Notes under the pieces: generated by a model
Told to the model about the DNA's origin: nothing
Database searches by the model: none
What the model saw: the letters and a program-made list of their open reading frames with translations, nothing else
Made by a program: the position numbers and the translations under genes
Assembly (NCBI GenBank): GCA_964651405.1
Contig: CAZYZB010000015.1
Span: 1 to 19,425, forward strand
Length of the DNA stretch: 19,425 bases
Direction: 5' to 3'
Source of the DNA: JAWBOD01 sp964651405
GTDB taxonomy: Archaea; Aenigmatarchaeota; Aenigmatarchaeia; Aenigmatarchaeales; Aenigmatarchaeaceae
Shown here: in pieces, positions 7,616 to 14,745 of the stretch
Layout: each line of letters starts with the position of its first letter
Numbering within the stretch: position 1 is the first letter of the stretch

Positions 7616-8821
7616 ATGAAAAAACAAGTTTTTTTAATTGGGCTTTTATTAATTGTATTGATATTGTCTTCACAAGTTCATGCTCAAGAAGACTATTATT
7701 GGCACACCTCAGATAGATACGGGGTTGAGTTGGATGGAGAAGGAGATGCCTTCGTTGTTGCTATTCTAACCTTTGAAGGTTTAAAAGAAAACATCAATGT
7801 AGGCACTATAACTTTAGAAATTCCAGGAACTAAAATAAATGTTTTAAAGGCAATACAAACCCCATACACCTATTCATATTATGGAAGTTATTATCCTGAT
7901 TCTCAGCAACAATCTAGTTTTATAACATATAACTTGAATAAACTAAGCGATTCAACCTTAATAGAGTTGAATCTAAAAACACCTATTAGACCTAACCAGC
8001 AAACAGCAGTTGTCCTGATATATCAAACTCAGGATGTTGCTAAATCTACTTTAAATGGTTTAGAATTTAATTTCCAGACAATAAAAGATTCTAGCGCAAT
8101 TATAAGGGACGTTGGTGCTGATATTTATGTCCCATCTAACATGGAAATAAAGGGAAAACCAAAATTTGATGTACAATATAGACCTTCTGACTTTGGAGCA
8201 TTCGCAACAACATCACAAGCTGCTTCAACCTCTAAAATGTCAGAATATATCTCACCTTATTATAGTAAGCCATCACAGTTCTCAGCCAAAAACCTAGATC
8301 CTAATGAGTCATTCACTGTTAAGGGCCTTTACGGAGATAATGTATTTTTACTTTATTTGAACGAAATCATAGTCTTAATAATCGTATTGCTAACAGTAAT
8401 ATTAATTTTCAAACATTTCAAACTCATTTCAAAAATTAAAAGCTCATTCAAAGCTAAAGCTGCAATGCCAAAAGCTAAAACAGGTGAAACTTCATTCTCT
8501 TTGACGAGAGCTTTAGTAGGTGGAGCTGGTTCTGGCTTCCTTTATATCATAACTTCATTATTAATTCAATTTGTATCTAGCTTATTGCAAAGCTTTAGTT
8601 ATTATGGCAGTTATTTCATGCCACTTGCTATAATTTTATTTTTAATAATATACTTCCTCCCAGTTGTAGCACTATTTGCTCCAGCTATTTACTTGTTTAA
8701 AACTTATAACTGGAAGGAAGGACTTTTAGCCTTCGTTATCGGAGTTATAACTGCTGTTTTCTTATTGTATTTCATATCTACAACATTCTCAGGACCCCGT
8801 CCAATGTATAGCATTCTTTAA
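7616..8821 (+). CDS. signal-peptide membrane protein of unknown function, divergent from ABC operon
   Basis: The 401-residue protein starts with a clear signal peptide (residues 1-23, hydrophobic core FLIGLLLIVLILSS, cleavage after VHA). An extracytoplasmic domain of about 215 residues follows and includes a tyrosine-rich stretch PYTYSYYGSYYPDSQQQ. A membrane helix lies at about 242-265, then a lysine/alanine-rich cytoplasmic loop (SSFKAKAAMPKAKTG), then three more helices at about 297-325, 335-362 and 368-391. I do not recognise the family. The shared divergent promoter suggests a tie to the MacB-like transporter, for example as an extra envelope component, but this is inference. A TATA box 27 bp before the start suggests a leaderless transcript. 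Confidence 0.8.
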   Translation: MKKQVFLIGLLLIVLILSSQVHAQEDYYWHTSDRYGVELDGEGDAFVVAILTFEGLKENINVGTITLEIPGTKINVLKAIQTPYTYSYYGSYYPDSQQQSSFITYNLNKLSDSTLIELNLKTPIRPNQQTAVVLIYQTQDVAKSTLNGLEFNFQTIKDSSAIIRDVGADIYVPSNMEIKGKPKFDVQYRPSDFGAFATTSQAASTSKMSEYISPYYSKPSQFSAKNLDPNESFTVKGLYGDNVFLLYLNEIIVLIIVLLTVILIFKHFKLISKIKSSFKAKAAMPKAKTGETSFSLTRALVGGAGSGFLYIITSLLIQFVSSLLQSFSYYGSYFMPLAIILFLIIYFLPVVALFAPAIYLFKTYNWKEGLLAFVIGVITAVFLLYFISTTFSGPRPMYSIL

Positions 8822-8826
8822 ATTTT
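8816..8826 (+). promoter_or_regulatory. TATA box for the Ogg2 gene
   Basis: CTTTAAATTTT overlaps the stop codon of the preceding gene and is centred about 27 bp before the ATG at 8848. No Shine-Dalgarno motif lies between, which fits a leaderless transcript. Confidence 0.45.
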
Positions 8827-8847
8827 TTAAATTCTACATTCTTTATC

Positions 8848-9459
8848 ATGAATCAAGTTGATGATTTACTAAAATTCTATGAACAAAAAAAAGATAAAAT
8901 AAGGAGTTTCATAAATACCTGCAATTATAAGGGTGATGAATGCTTGCTTGGTGAACTATGCTTTTGCATTTGCACTCCACAATCAAGGGCTAAAGCCTGC
9001 AGAGAAGCTATTAACAGGCTAAAAGTTGATGAAAAATTGTTTACTGCCAACCTAGAGGAATTAAGAAATTACTTAAAGGACGTAAGATTTCTAGAAGTCA
9101 AAGCAAAACGCATAATAGAGGCCAGAGAAAAGTTACCAGAATTAAAAGCTATGCTTAATTCTAGTCCAAAGGAACTTAGAGAATGGCTAATGGAAAATGT
9201 AAATGGCCTAGGACAAAAAGAATCTTCTCATTTCATGAGAAACATAGGCTTCAAAGGACTGCCAATCATAGACGTTCATATCCAAAACTTCCTTAAAGAA
9301 GTTGGAAAATATAAAGAAGAGGGAAGCTTAACAAAGAAACGTTACAATGAACTAGAGAACAAGTTCTTAGAACTAGCAAAAGAAATGAAAATTCCTCCAG
9401 AGGAGCTTGATATTGCCATATGGCTTTATCAATCTGGAGAAAATGAATTTTATGGTTAG
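8848..9459 (+). CDS. 8-oxoguanine DNA glycosylase/AP lyase, Ogg2 type
   Basis: Ogg2-type enzymes excise 8-oxoguanine from DNA and cut the backbone by AP lyase chemistry. They lack the N-terminal domain of eukaryotic OGG1 and are about 200 residues long; this one is 203. The helix-hairpin-helix region reads NGLGQKESSHFMRNIGF and includes the catalytic Lys124. The following IIDVHIQNFL supplies the conserved Asp142. The N-terminal ELCFCICTPQSRAKAC, the central VRFLEVKAKRIIEAR and the C-terminal ELDIAIWLYQSGE all follow the family pattern. The product would leave a blocked 3' end that needs processing by enzymes such as endonuclease IV. Its stop codon overlaps that of the convergent CBS gene (TTAG). 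Confidence 0.9.
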   Translation: MNQVDDLLKFYEQKKDKIRSFINTCNYKGDECLLGELCFCICTPQSRAKACREAINRLKVDEKLFTANLEELRNYLKDVRFLEVKAKRIIEAREKLPELKAMLNSSPKELREWLMENVNGLGQKESSHFMRNIGFKGLPIIDVHIQNFLKEVGKYKEEGSLTKKRYNELENKFLELAKEMKIPPEELDIAIWLYQSGENEFYG

Positions 9460-9887
9460 CCACCAATGCTCTTCATTGGAGACGCTGCTAAAAGCACTGA
9501 AATCTTTTTTATCAAGTCTTTCTCGTAAGCAATCAAGTCTGTAGCAGTTATTATGCCAACTAGCCTACCTTCATGAACAACTGGCAGTTTCTTTATCTTG
9601 TTTTCTGTCATCACGTCTGCAGCTTCCTCCAAGGTCCTATCTGGAGTAATTGTCACAATGTTTGGTGTCATTATTTCTGAGATTTTAACCTCATCTGCGG
9701 ATTTCCCTGTAGCCACAACATCAGTCAAAATATCTCTTTCTGTAAGTATGCCTACAACTTCGCCTGTTCCAGAAACAACAACCAAGGAGCCTATGCGACG
9801 TTCATTCATGATATTGGCTGCATCTTTAACTGTATCCTCAGGTCTAACTGTCTTCACATTCCTATTCATTACTTCTTTTACTAACAT
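9456..9887 (-). CDS. CBS-domain pair protein
   Basis: This is a stand-alone pair of CBS domains, which usually bind adenosine nucleotides or SAM and regulate a partner. From the ATG at 9887 the protein is 143 residues. CBS1 (about 1-60) starts MLVKEVMNRNVKTVRPEDTV and includes GEVVGILTERDIL. CBS2 (about 65-130) has EIMTPNIVTITPDRTLEEAA and GRLVGIITATDLIAYE. A longer frame to 9941 would overlap the upstream gene by 53 bp. I reject it because the ATG at 9887 begins one base after the MscS-like stop codon (TAAAATG) and gives the normal CBS N-terminus. It is the second gene of a two-gene operon, so its likely partner is the membrane protein encoded upstream. Confidence 0.9.
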   Translation of the reverse strand: MLVKEVMNRNVKTVRPEDTVKDAANIMNERRIGSLVVVSGTGEVVGILTERDILTDVVATGKSADEVKISEIMTPNIVTITPDRTLEEAADVMTENKIKKLPVVHEGRLVGIITATDLIAYEKDLIKKISVLLAASPMKSIGG

Positions 9888-9888
9888 T

Positions 9889-10518
9889 TTATCTCTTTTT
9901 TCTGAATCTTCTACTATAACCCTTTGCTGTTTCTGCAACAACGTCTTTTAGTCCTAGACCAATTGCAATTGCTAAACCTAGTCCTAATGAAGCAACTATT
10001 ACTATTAGCAACCAGTTAACTAACGTAGGGTCTATTTTAACAAACGGCAATGCTAGTGCAACTGAAACGTAGACTATTAGGAAGAATATTAAGTTGCCGA
10101 TAATGTCACCATAAAATGTCTTTGAATGAACAACTTTTTCCTTTATAAAGTAAGCGAATATGTAGCCAACTAGTATTATAATTACTGCTCCTACTGCTCC
10201 GAACAAAAAGTCTACAGCACTCATGGTTATTGATGTTATTTCTGCTACTTGAAGTGCAGCAACTCCTAATTGGATAAACCATATGTATATGAGCCATCTT
10301 GCTATTATTGAACCTAATTCTGAGATCTTTAGACTAAACTTCTCTTTTCCAGTTATGTAATTATCTATTTTTACTCTTACCAAGATTTCTTTGGATATCT
10401 TACCTACAACTTTTCCAATAACAAATCCTATTAATAGTATTACTATTGCTGTTATCATATTTGGTAATGTACCTAAGAAACTGGACCAAAGGGTCATTAA
10501 TACTTCTTGTAACGCCAT
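9889..10518 (-). CDS. MscS-like small-conductance membrane protein, helix-only form
   Basis: The 209-residue protein has about five membrane helices (near 15-38, 70-95, 105-125, 140-160 and 168-190) and a basic C-terminal tail, YSRRFRKKR. The last helix, LGLGLAIAIGLGLKD, is glycine/alanine-rich like the pore-lining helix of MscS channels. The first helix, TAIVILLIGFVIGKVVGKI, matches the conserved TM helix found in MscS relatives. It lacks the beta domain and cytoplasmic cage of full MscS proteins. A good ribosome binding site, AGGTGA (10523-10528), lies four bases before the ATG. The CBS gene follows after one base, suggesting that nucleotide sensing gates or tunes this membrane protein. Confidence 0.8.
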   Translation of the reverse strand: MALQEVLMTLWSSFLGTLPNMITAIVILLIGFVIGKVVGKISKEILVRVKIDNYITGKEKFSLKISELGSIIARWLIYIWFIQLGVAALQVAEITSITMSAVDFLFGAVGAVIIILVGYIFAYFIKEKVVHSKTFYGDIIGNLIFFLIVYVSVALALPFVKIDPTLVNWLLIVIVASLGLGLAIAIGLGLKDVVAETAKGYSRRFRKKR

Positions 10519-10522
10519 AGTT

Positions 10523-10528
10523 TCACCT
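10523..10528 (-). promoter_or_regulatory. Shine-Dalgarno motif of the MscS-like gene
   Basis: On the minus strand AGGTGA lies four bases upstream of the ATG at 10518 and matches the archaeal 16S anti-Shine-Dalgarno sequence. It confirms the start. Confidence 0.6.
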
Positions 10529-10549
10529 AAAAGTTTATTTACTTACTTA

Positions 10550-10559
10550 CTTATAAATC
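10550..10559. promoter_or_regulatory. TATA-like element between the MscS-like and CCA genes
   Basis: CTTATAAATC is AT-rich and partly symmetric, with ATTTATAAG on the other strand. On the minus strand it is about 36 bp before the MscS-like ATG. On the plus strand it is only about 18 bp before the CCA ATG, so the plus-strand TATA box may instead be TTTATTTAC just upstream (10535-10543). Confidence 0.35.
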
Positions 10560-10571
10560 TATTCGGTAAAA

Positions 10572-11686
10572 ATGGACCTAAAATTAGTTCTTAACGAGAT
10601 TAAACCTGATAAGAAGGAAGAAGATGAGATGAAGAGCTTTATTGGTAAGTTGATTAAAATAGCTTCTAAGTTATCCAAAGAAGCTAAACCTTTGCTGTGC
10701 GGTTCAATAGAAAAAGAAACTTGGCTCTCAAAAAAGAATGAGGCTGACTTGTTTTTGCTTTTCAAGCCTTCTTTGTCTAAAAAGCAACTAGAGAAGAAGG
10801 GCTTAGAAATAGCAAAGAAGGTCATAAAAGCTATGAAAGGTAGCTATGTGATAGCTTATGCAGAGCATCCTTATCTTAGAGGCAAGATAGGAAAGTACCA
10901 AGTCGACATAGTACCCTGTTATGAGATAGCAAACCCTGAAAAAATAAAATCTGCTGTTGACAGGACGCCACATCATGTGAAATTCGTGAAAGCTAATCTT
11001 AAGAATCCTGATGAAGTTAGACTGCTAAAGCAATTTTGCAAAGCAAACAGATGCTATGGAGCTGATTTAAAGACACAGGGATTCTCTGGATATATCTGCG
11101 AGCTATTAATAATAAAATATGGCAGTTTTCTCAGCCTTGTAAAGGAAGCAACAAAATGGAGAGCTGGTAAATTAATAAGTTTTAATAGTGAAGATGCTAA
11201 AAAGTTTAAAACGCCTTTGATTGTCATCGACCCTGTTGACAGAAACAGAAACGTAGGAGCAGCACTATCAGCTGAAAGCTTTTACAGATTTGTAAAAGCT
11301 TGTAATGATTTTATTAAAAAACCAAGCAAAGATTTCTTCTTTATGCAAGAGACGAAGCCGTATTCGTTAAAGGAAATAAAAAAGGAATTCAATAAAAGAG
11401 GAACTCGCTGGTATTTGATAAGCTTTGAAAGACCTGACGTTTTAGACGACATACTTTATCCGCAGATGAGGAGATGCGTAAAAGCAATTGACAAGCTTCT
11501 TGAACAAAATGGCTTCAAAATGCTAAGAAGTGATTTCTACTGCAACAAGGAATGCGTATTAGTTTTTGAAATGGAAACCTGGCAAGTCCCCAAAATAATG
11601 AAGAATATCGGACCTGATATTTATAGCAACCACGCAGAACAATTCCTAAAACACTATAAAGAAAGCAAAGTGTTCGTAGAAGGCGA
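10572..11686 (+). CDS. cca: CCA-adding tRNA nucleotidyltransferase (class I, archaeal), N-terminal part up to assembly gap
   Basis: The enzyme adds or repairs the CCA end of tRNAs. The nucleotidyltransferase motif CGSIEKETWLSKKNEADLF includes Gly44-Ser45 and the carboxylates Glu57 and Asp59. Asp112 in KYQVDIVPCYEI is the third metal ligand. Glu in the first position is normal for archaeal class I enzymes. LKTQGFSGYICELLIIKYGSF is another family hallmark. The frame runs into 100 N at 11687. The 55 bases before the gap are repeated exactly after it. Collapsing that overlap joins this part to 11789-12079 in one frame of 450 residues, a normal length. It is the first gene of a ten-gene plus-strand run. 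Confidence 0.93.
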
Positions 11687-11786
11687 NNNNNNNNNNNNNN
11701 NNNNNNNNNNNNNNNNNNNNNNNNNNNNNNNNNNNNNNNNNNNNNNNNNNNNNNNNNNNNNNNNNNNNNNNNNNNNNNNNNNNNNN
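11687..11786. other. assembly gap, 100 N
   Basis: Exactly 100 N, a common placeholder for a gap of unknown size. The 55 bp before it (11632-11686) and after it (11787-11841) are identical. This indicates that two contigs overlap here and were scaffolded rather than merged; true missing sequence is unlikely. Confidence 0.95.
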
Positions 11787-11788
11787 AC

Positions 11789-12079
11789 GCAGAACAATTC
11801 CTAAAACACTATAAAGAAAGCAAAGTGTTCGTAGAAGGCGAGAACTGGATCGTTGAAACTGAAAGAGAATTCACGATAATGCTACATTTTTTGAAGGATT
11901 TGTTGAAAAAGTCTGAGAAAGAACTGCTCGAGAAAGGCATTCCTAGCAAGATTGCACCGTTGATAAGGAAATGCAAGCTTTGTGGTGGTGGAGACACTTT
12001 GAAAGCTGTAGAAAAACTACCAGAAGATTTCCGCTCTTTTCTTCGAGAATGGTTTGAAAAAGATTTGAACGTGGTTTGA
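11789..12079 (+). CDS. cca: CCA-adding enzyme, C-terminal part after assembly gap
   Basis: This segment continues the CCA-adding enzyme after the gap. Its first 18 or so residues duplicate the end of the N-terminal part (FLKHYKESKVFVEG). New sequence then follows: ENWIVETEREFTIMLHFL and a helical tail with GIPSKIAPLIRKCKLCGG, ending DLNVV. These match the tail region of archaeal class I CCA enzymes, which helps hold the tRNA. The apparent start codon at 11825 is not a real start. The stop TGA overlaps the ATG of the next gene by one base (TGATG), implying coupled translation. Confidence 0.88.
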   Translation, partial: AEQFLKHYKESKVFVEGENWIVETEREFTIMLHFLKDLLKKSEKELLEKGIPSKIAPLIRKCKLCGGGDTLKAVEKLPEDFRSFLREWFEKDLNVV

Positions 12080-12444
12080 TGAATTGGAAAGAATTCCTGA
12101 AGCCAGACTGGAGAAAGATTGCGATACTCATTATATTGTTTTGTATAACCTCTTTTTACTGTGTTACTTTTTTGGTAGCCTTTTGTCCATTTACTATAAA
12201 ATTGTTTGGACCATGCACAGAAACCTATATTTTAATTCAAAGCCCTTGTGGGATGTGTATTGAAGATATAGAATTTATTGATATAATTATTGGAATAGTG
12301 ATGGCATTAATTTTTCCATCATTATTTTTAATTCAATTATTCAGTTTAGATTTTTCATTATTTTTTATTACAAATTTAATTTATGATTATTTAATTACAT
12401 GTCTCATAGTTTGGATTTACAATAAGTTTAGGAAGAAAAGATGA
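12079..12444 (+). CDS. small membrane protein, NWKEFLKPDWRK type
   Basis: The 121-residue protein starts MNWKEFLKPDWRKIAI, an N-terminus I associate with small uncharacterised archaeal membrane proteins. Helices lie at about 15-38, 68-90 and 93-112, with a basic end, NKFRKKR. Four cysteines cluster between the first two helices (FCPF, GPCTE, SPCGMC) and could form disulfides outside the cell. The ATG at 12079 overlaps the CCA stop codon; a TTG one codon earlier is less likely. It shares an operon with tRNA and DNA processing genes, but its function is unknown. Its base composition is more AT-rich than that of the adjacent enzymes. Confidence 0.75.
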   Translation: MNWKEFLKPDWRKIAILIILFCITSFYCVTFLVAFCPFTIKLFGPCTETYILIQSPCGMCIEDIEFIDIIIGIVMALIFPSLFLIQLFSLDFSLFFITNLIYDYLITCLIVWIYNKFRKKR

Positions 12445-12449
12445 TTTAA

Positions 12450-13352
12450 ATGCCAGAACCGATTAACATAACATTTTTAGGAACAGGAGCAGCTGTCCCT
12501 ACTTTGAAGAGGAGACATGCTGCAATTCTTTTCCAATATGGCGGAGACTGTTTTTTGTTTGATTGCGGGGAAGGAACACAACTTCAAATGGAAAAAGCAA
12601 GAGTCTCGCCTATGAAGTTGTCAAAAATGTTCATAACGCATTGGCATGCAGATCATTTTGCAGGAATTCTACCAATGATAGAGTCAATGCACCTATCCAG
12701 AAGAACAGAGCCCTTAGAGGTTTATGGACCAGAAGCCTCTAGATTCATAGACGCAATTATAGAACTAAGTTACTGGGGTATTGGTTTTGGAATTAAAGCG
12801 AGAGATACTGACGAAGAAAAGAGCATTGAAAAGATAATTGATAATGACAAATACGAGATTTATTCAATAAGAGTAAAACATTCTGTCCCTACTGTCGGCT
12901 ATTGCTTTAAAGAAAAAGACCATTGGCATATTGATGTTAAAAAGGCAAAGAAGTATGGCTTGGAAGGAAAGCAGTTGAAAGTAATAAAAAATGAAGGGAA
13001 GATAAAGGTTGGTAAAAGGACTATAAAGCTCCAGCAAATTGCAATAAGGAATGAAGGAAGAAAGATTGTCTATTCTGGTGATACAATTCCATGCAAAGAG
13101 CTTTTCGAAATGGCAAAGGGAGCAGACTTGCTTATACATGATGGCACTTTCATCGAATTGCCAAGCTTGGAAAGACCACACTCCTCTGCGATAGAAGTAG
13201 CTAGACTAGCTAAAAAATACAAAGTTAAAAAATTGGTTCTTACTCACATAAGCAGGAGATATAAAAACGGCAAAGAAGTTTTAGATGCAGTCAAACCTAT
13301 TTTTAAGAATGTCATAGTTGCTGAAGACCTTATGAAAATAACCTTGAAATGA
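12450..13352 (+). CDS. rnz: ribonuclease Z (tRNA 3' endonuclease)
   Basis: RNase Z cuts the 3' trailer from precursor tRNAs, leaving the end to which CCA is added. At 300 residues it is the short (ElaC) form. The metallo-beta-lactamase signature THWHADHFAG holds His64, His66, Asp68 and His69. Further metal ligands lie in VKHSVPTVGY, in the Asp of YSGDTIPC and in the histidine of LVLTHISRRY. FLGTGAAVPTLKRRHAAI at the N-terminus is typical. The start is five bases after the preceding stop, with ATGATTTAA between the genes. Its company with the CCA-adding gene in one operon is functionally coherent. Confidence 0.95.
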   Translation: MPEPINITFLGTGAAVPTLKRRHAAILFQYGGDCFLFDCGEGTQLQMEKARVSPMKLSKMFITHWHADHFAGILPMIESMHLSRRTEPLEVYGPEASRFIDAIIELSYWGIGFGIKARDTDEEKSIEKIIDNDKYEIYSIRVKHSVPTVGYCFKEKDHWHIDVKKAKKYGLEGKQLKVIKNEGKIKVGKRTIKLQQIAIRNEGRKIVYSGDTIPCKELFEMAKGADLLIHDGTFIELPSLERPHSSAIEVARLAKKYKVKKLVLTHISRRYKNGKEVLDAVKPIFKNVIVAEDLMKITLK

Positions 13353-13356
13353 TTGT

Positions 13357-13830
13357 ATGGTGAAAGAAATTTGGGATTGGATTAAAGGCCTTCTAATATC
13401 GCTCTTTCTTCCCATAATATGCATCATTTCCGGTATACTTTTCTTTCTTTTCGGAGCAATAGCAAGCGTTGGAGGAAACCAGATTATAGGAAGTCCTTTG
13501 ATATTGGTCGGCATTATATTATTTTTATCTGGCCTTTTATTGCCAGTTTATTTTTTCGTAAAATCTTTGTTCGCCTCTGTAAAGGATCTATCCTCAAAGG
13601 ATGCAACACACAGATTTTCAGGATTGCTCGGAATCATAATTCTAGCAATCCTAATTTTTTCCTATCGAGAAACAATATTTAAAACTCAGGCTGATGCACC
13701 AAACTTATTGATGATATTTTTTATAGCGTCCTTCAGTTTCATAGTGATTCTGATTCTGCTCACAAAGGCAATCCATCTGATTTTATCTAGAGTAATCAGA
13801 ACGATAACTGACTTGAGAAACAAAAAGTGA
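13357..13830 (+). CDS. membrane protein of unknown function, four helices
   Basis: The 157-residue protein has four predicted helices at about 10-32, 40-65, 90-105 and 118-142, separated by short charged loops such as SVKDLSSKDATHRFSG. It ends with a basic helix, SRVIRTITDLRNKK. I recognise no family. It begins four bases after the RNase Z stop and ends four bases before the next gene, so it is co-transcribed with tRNA processing and repair genes. Nothing visible ties it to nucleic acid chemistry. It may simply travel in the operon. Confidence 0.7.
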   Translation: MVKEIWDWIKGLLISLFLPIICIISGILFFLFGAIASVGGNQIIGSPLILVGIILFLSGLLLPVYFFVKSLFASVKDLSSKDATHRFSGLLGIIILAILIFSYRETIFKTQADAPNLLMIFFIASFSFIVILILLTKAIHLILSRVIRTITDLRNKK

Positions 13831-13837
13831 TTTAATG
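13827..13837 (+). promoter_or_regulatory. GTGAT ribosome binding site containing upstream stop codon
   Basis: GTGATTTAATG: the TGA is the stop of the 13357 gene and also part of the Shine-Dalgarno core for the ATG at 13835. The same layout recurs at 14735-14745. Confidence 0.55.
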
Positions 13838-14104
13838 GACTCAGAAATCATAAATCCGAAAATGGCTGTAGTATTAAACGTGCTTGTTTGGGGATTAGGC
13901 TATGTCTATCTCGGAAAGGTTTGGAAAGGAACTTACACATTCTTCCTTTTTGCAATAGTGTGGGGATTTAATTTGATTTACATATTCGTTGTAGGTTTTA
14001 GTTTTTCTCTGTTAATAGAAATACTAGTTGGATATTTTTTAAGTAGCGCATGGTTCGGCTATGATGCGTATAACATGGCCATTAAAGTAAGGGAGAGGTA
14101 TTGA
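13835..14104 (+). CDS. small membrane protein, possibly TM2-domain-like
   Basis: The 89-residue protein has two to three hydrophobic helices. The first segment, NPKMAVVLNVLVWGLGYVYLGKVWKG, resembles the TM2 domain pattern, in which a Gly-rich helix ends in a YLGK turn followed by a second helix. The tail WFGYDAYNMAIKVRERY is polar. The TM2 match is by eye and should be treated as tentative. The gene is tightly packed between another membrane protein and endonuclease III, starting four bases after one and ending one base before the other. Confidence 0.7.
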   Translation: MDSEIINPKMAVVLNVLVWGLGYVYLGKVWKGTYTFFLFAIVWGFNLIYIFVVGFSFSLLIEILVGYFLSSAWFGYDAYNMAIKVRERY

Positions 14105-14105
14105 T

Positions 14106-14738
14106 ATGGAAATAGTGAAGACAATTGAACTGTTAAAGAAGAACTATCCGAATGCGAAATATTACTTGAATTTCTCCAATCCTTTGGAACTTATGGTTGC
14201 TGCAATTCTTTCTGCTCAGATTAGGGACGAGGTCGTGAATGCTACTACGCCCAAGATTTTTAGCAAGTATAAAACTGCAAAGGACTATGCTAATGCTGAT
14301 TTAAAAGAATTTACAAAAGAGACAAGTGCTGTTACTTTTGTTGGCATGAAGGCTAAAAACATAACAAGCGCCTGCAAGATTCTTGTTGAAAAATACAATG
14401 GAAAAGTTCCTGACAAAATGGAGGATTTGACTGGTTTACCAGGTATAGGAAGAAAGACTGCCAACACTATATTGATAAATGCATTTGGCAAAGTCGAAGG
14501 AATACCTGTAGATACACACGTCATAAGACTGTCCTTCAGGCTAGGTTGGACAAAAAGCAAAAAGCCAGAAGAGATTGAGCAAGATTTAATGAAGATAATT
14601 CCAAAAGGAGATTGGAAAAAAATCGCTTATTTATTAAAAGCACATGGAAGAGCTTTGTGTCAAGCACCTATACCGACTTGCAACAAATGTTTTTTAGAAA
14701 AAATATGCCCAAAGAATGGAGTAACAAAGAAAATGTGA
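14106..14738 (+). CDS. nth: endonuclease III (DNA glycosylase/AP lyase)
   Basis: Endonuclease III removes oxidised pyrimidines and cleaves the resulting site, leaving a blocked 3' end. The 210-residue length is normal. The helix-hairpin-helix reads LTGLPGIGRKTANTIL with catalytic Lys117. VDTHVIRLSFRLG carries catalytic Asp136. The C-terminal iron-sulfur motif is exact: C-x6-C-x2-C-x5-C, seen as CQAPIPTCNKCFLEKIC. The N-terminal LVAAILSAQIRDEVVN matches the LSAQ helix. The gene starts one base after the previous stop. It is followed by a 3'-phosphoesterase and, three genes on, an endonuclease IV-like gene, which could clean the ends that it makes. Confidence 0.95.
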   Translation: MEIVKTIELLKKNYPNAKYYLNFSNPLELMVAAILSAQIRDEVVNATTPKIFSKYKTAKDYANADLKEFTKETSAVTFVGMKAKNITSACKILVEKYNGKVPDKMEDLTGLPGIGRKTANTILINAFGKVEGIPVDTHVIRLSFRLGWTKSKKPEEIEQDLMKIIPKGDWKKIAYLLKAHGRALCQAPIPTCNKCFLEKICPKNGVTKKM

Positions 14739-14745
14739 TTAAATG
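14735..14745 (+). promoter_or_regulatory. GTGAT ribosome binding site containing upstream stop codon
   Basis: GTGATTAAATG: the TGA ends the nth gene, and GTGAT is the Shine-Dalgarno core for the ATG at 14743. Spacing is identical to the site at 13827-13837. Confidence 0.55.

Noticed and set aside
9888..9941. N-terminal extension of the CBS protein overlapping the MscS-like gene
   Set aside because: The extra 18 residues overlap the end of the upstream gene, and the ATG at 9887 gives the standard CBS start.
10538..10552. Short tandem repeat of TTAC in the divergent promoter region
   Set aside because: Only about three and a half units; likely chance in an AT-rich intergenic stretch, with no sign of a functional array.
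10572..10760. Missing first catalytic aspartate in the CCA enzyme (E-A-D instead of D-x-D)
   Set aside because: Archaeal class I CCA enzymes use Glu at this position (Glu-x-Asp), so the active site is intact.
10572..11804. Reading the CCA gene as continuing through the N run to a stop at about 11804
   Set aside because: The frame through the N is meaningless; the duplicated 55-bp flank shows that the true continuation is the frame ending at 12079.
11632..11841. A genuine 55-bp direct repeat flanking an unknown insert
   Set aside because: Exactly 100 N and perfect restoration of the reading frame on collapse make contig overlap far more likely.
12864..13181. Minus-strand open frame inside RNase Z
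   Set aside because: It lies opposite conserved RNase Z motifs and shows no features of a protein of its own.
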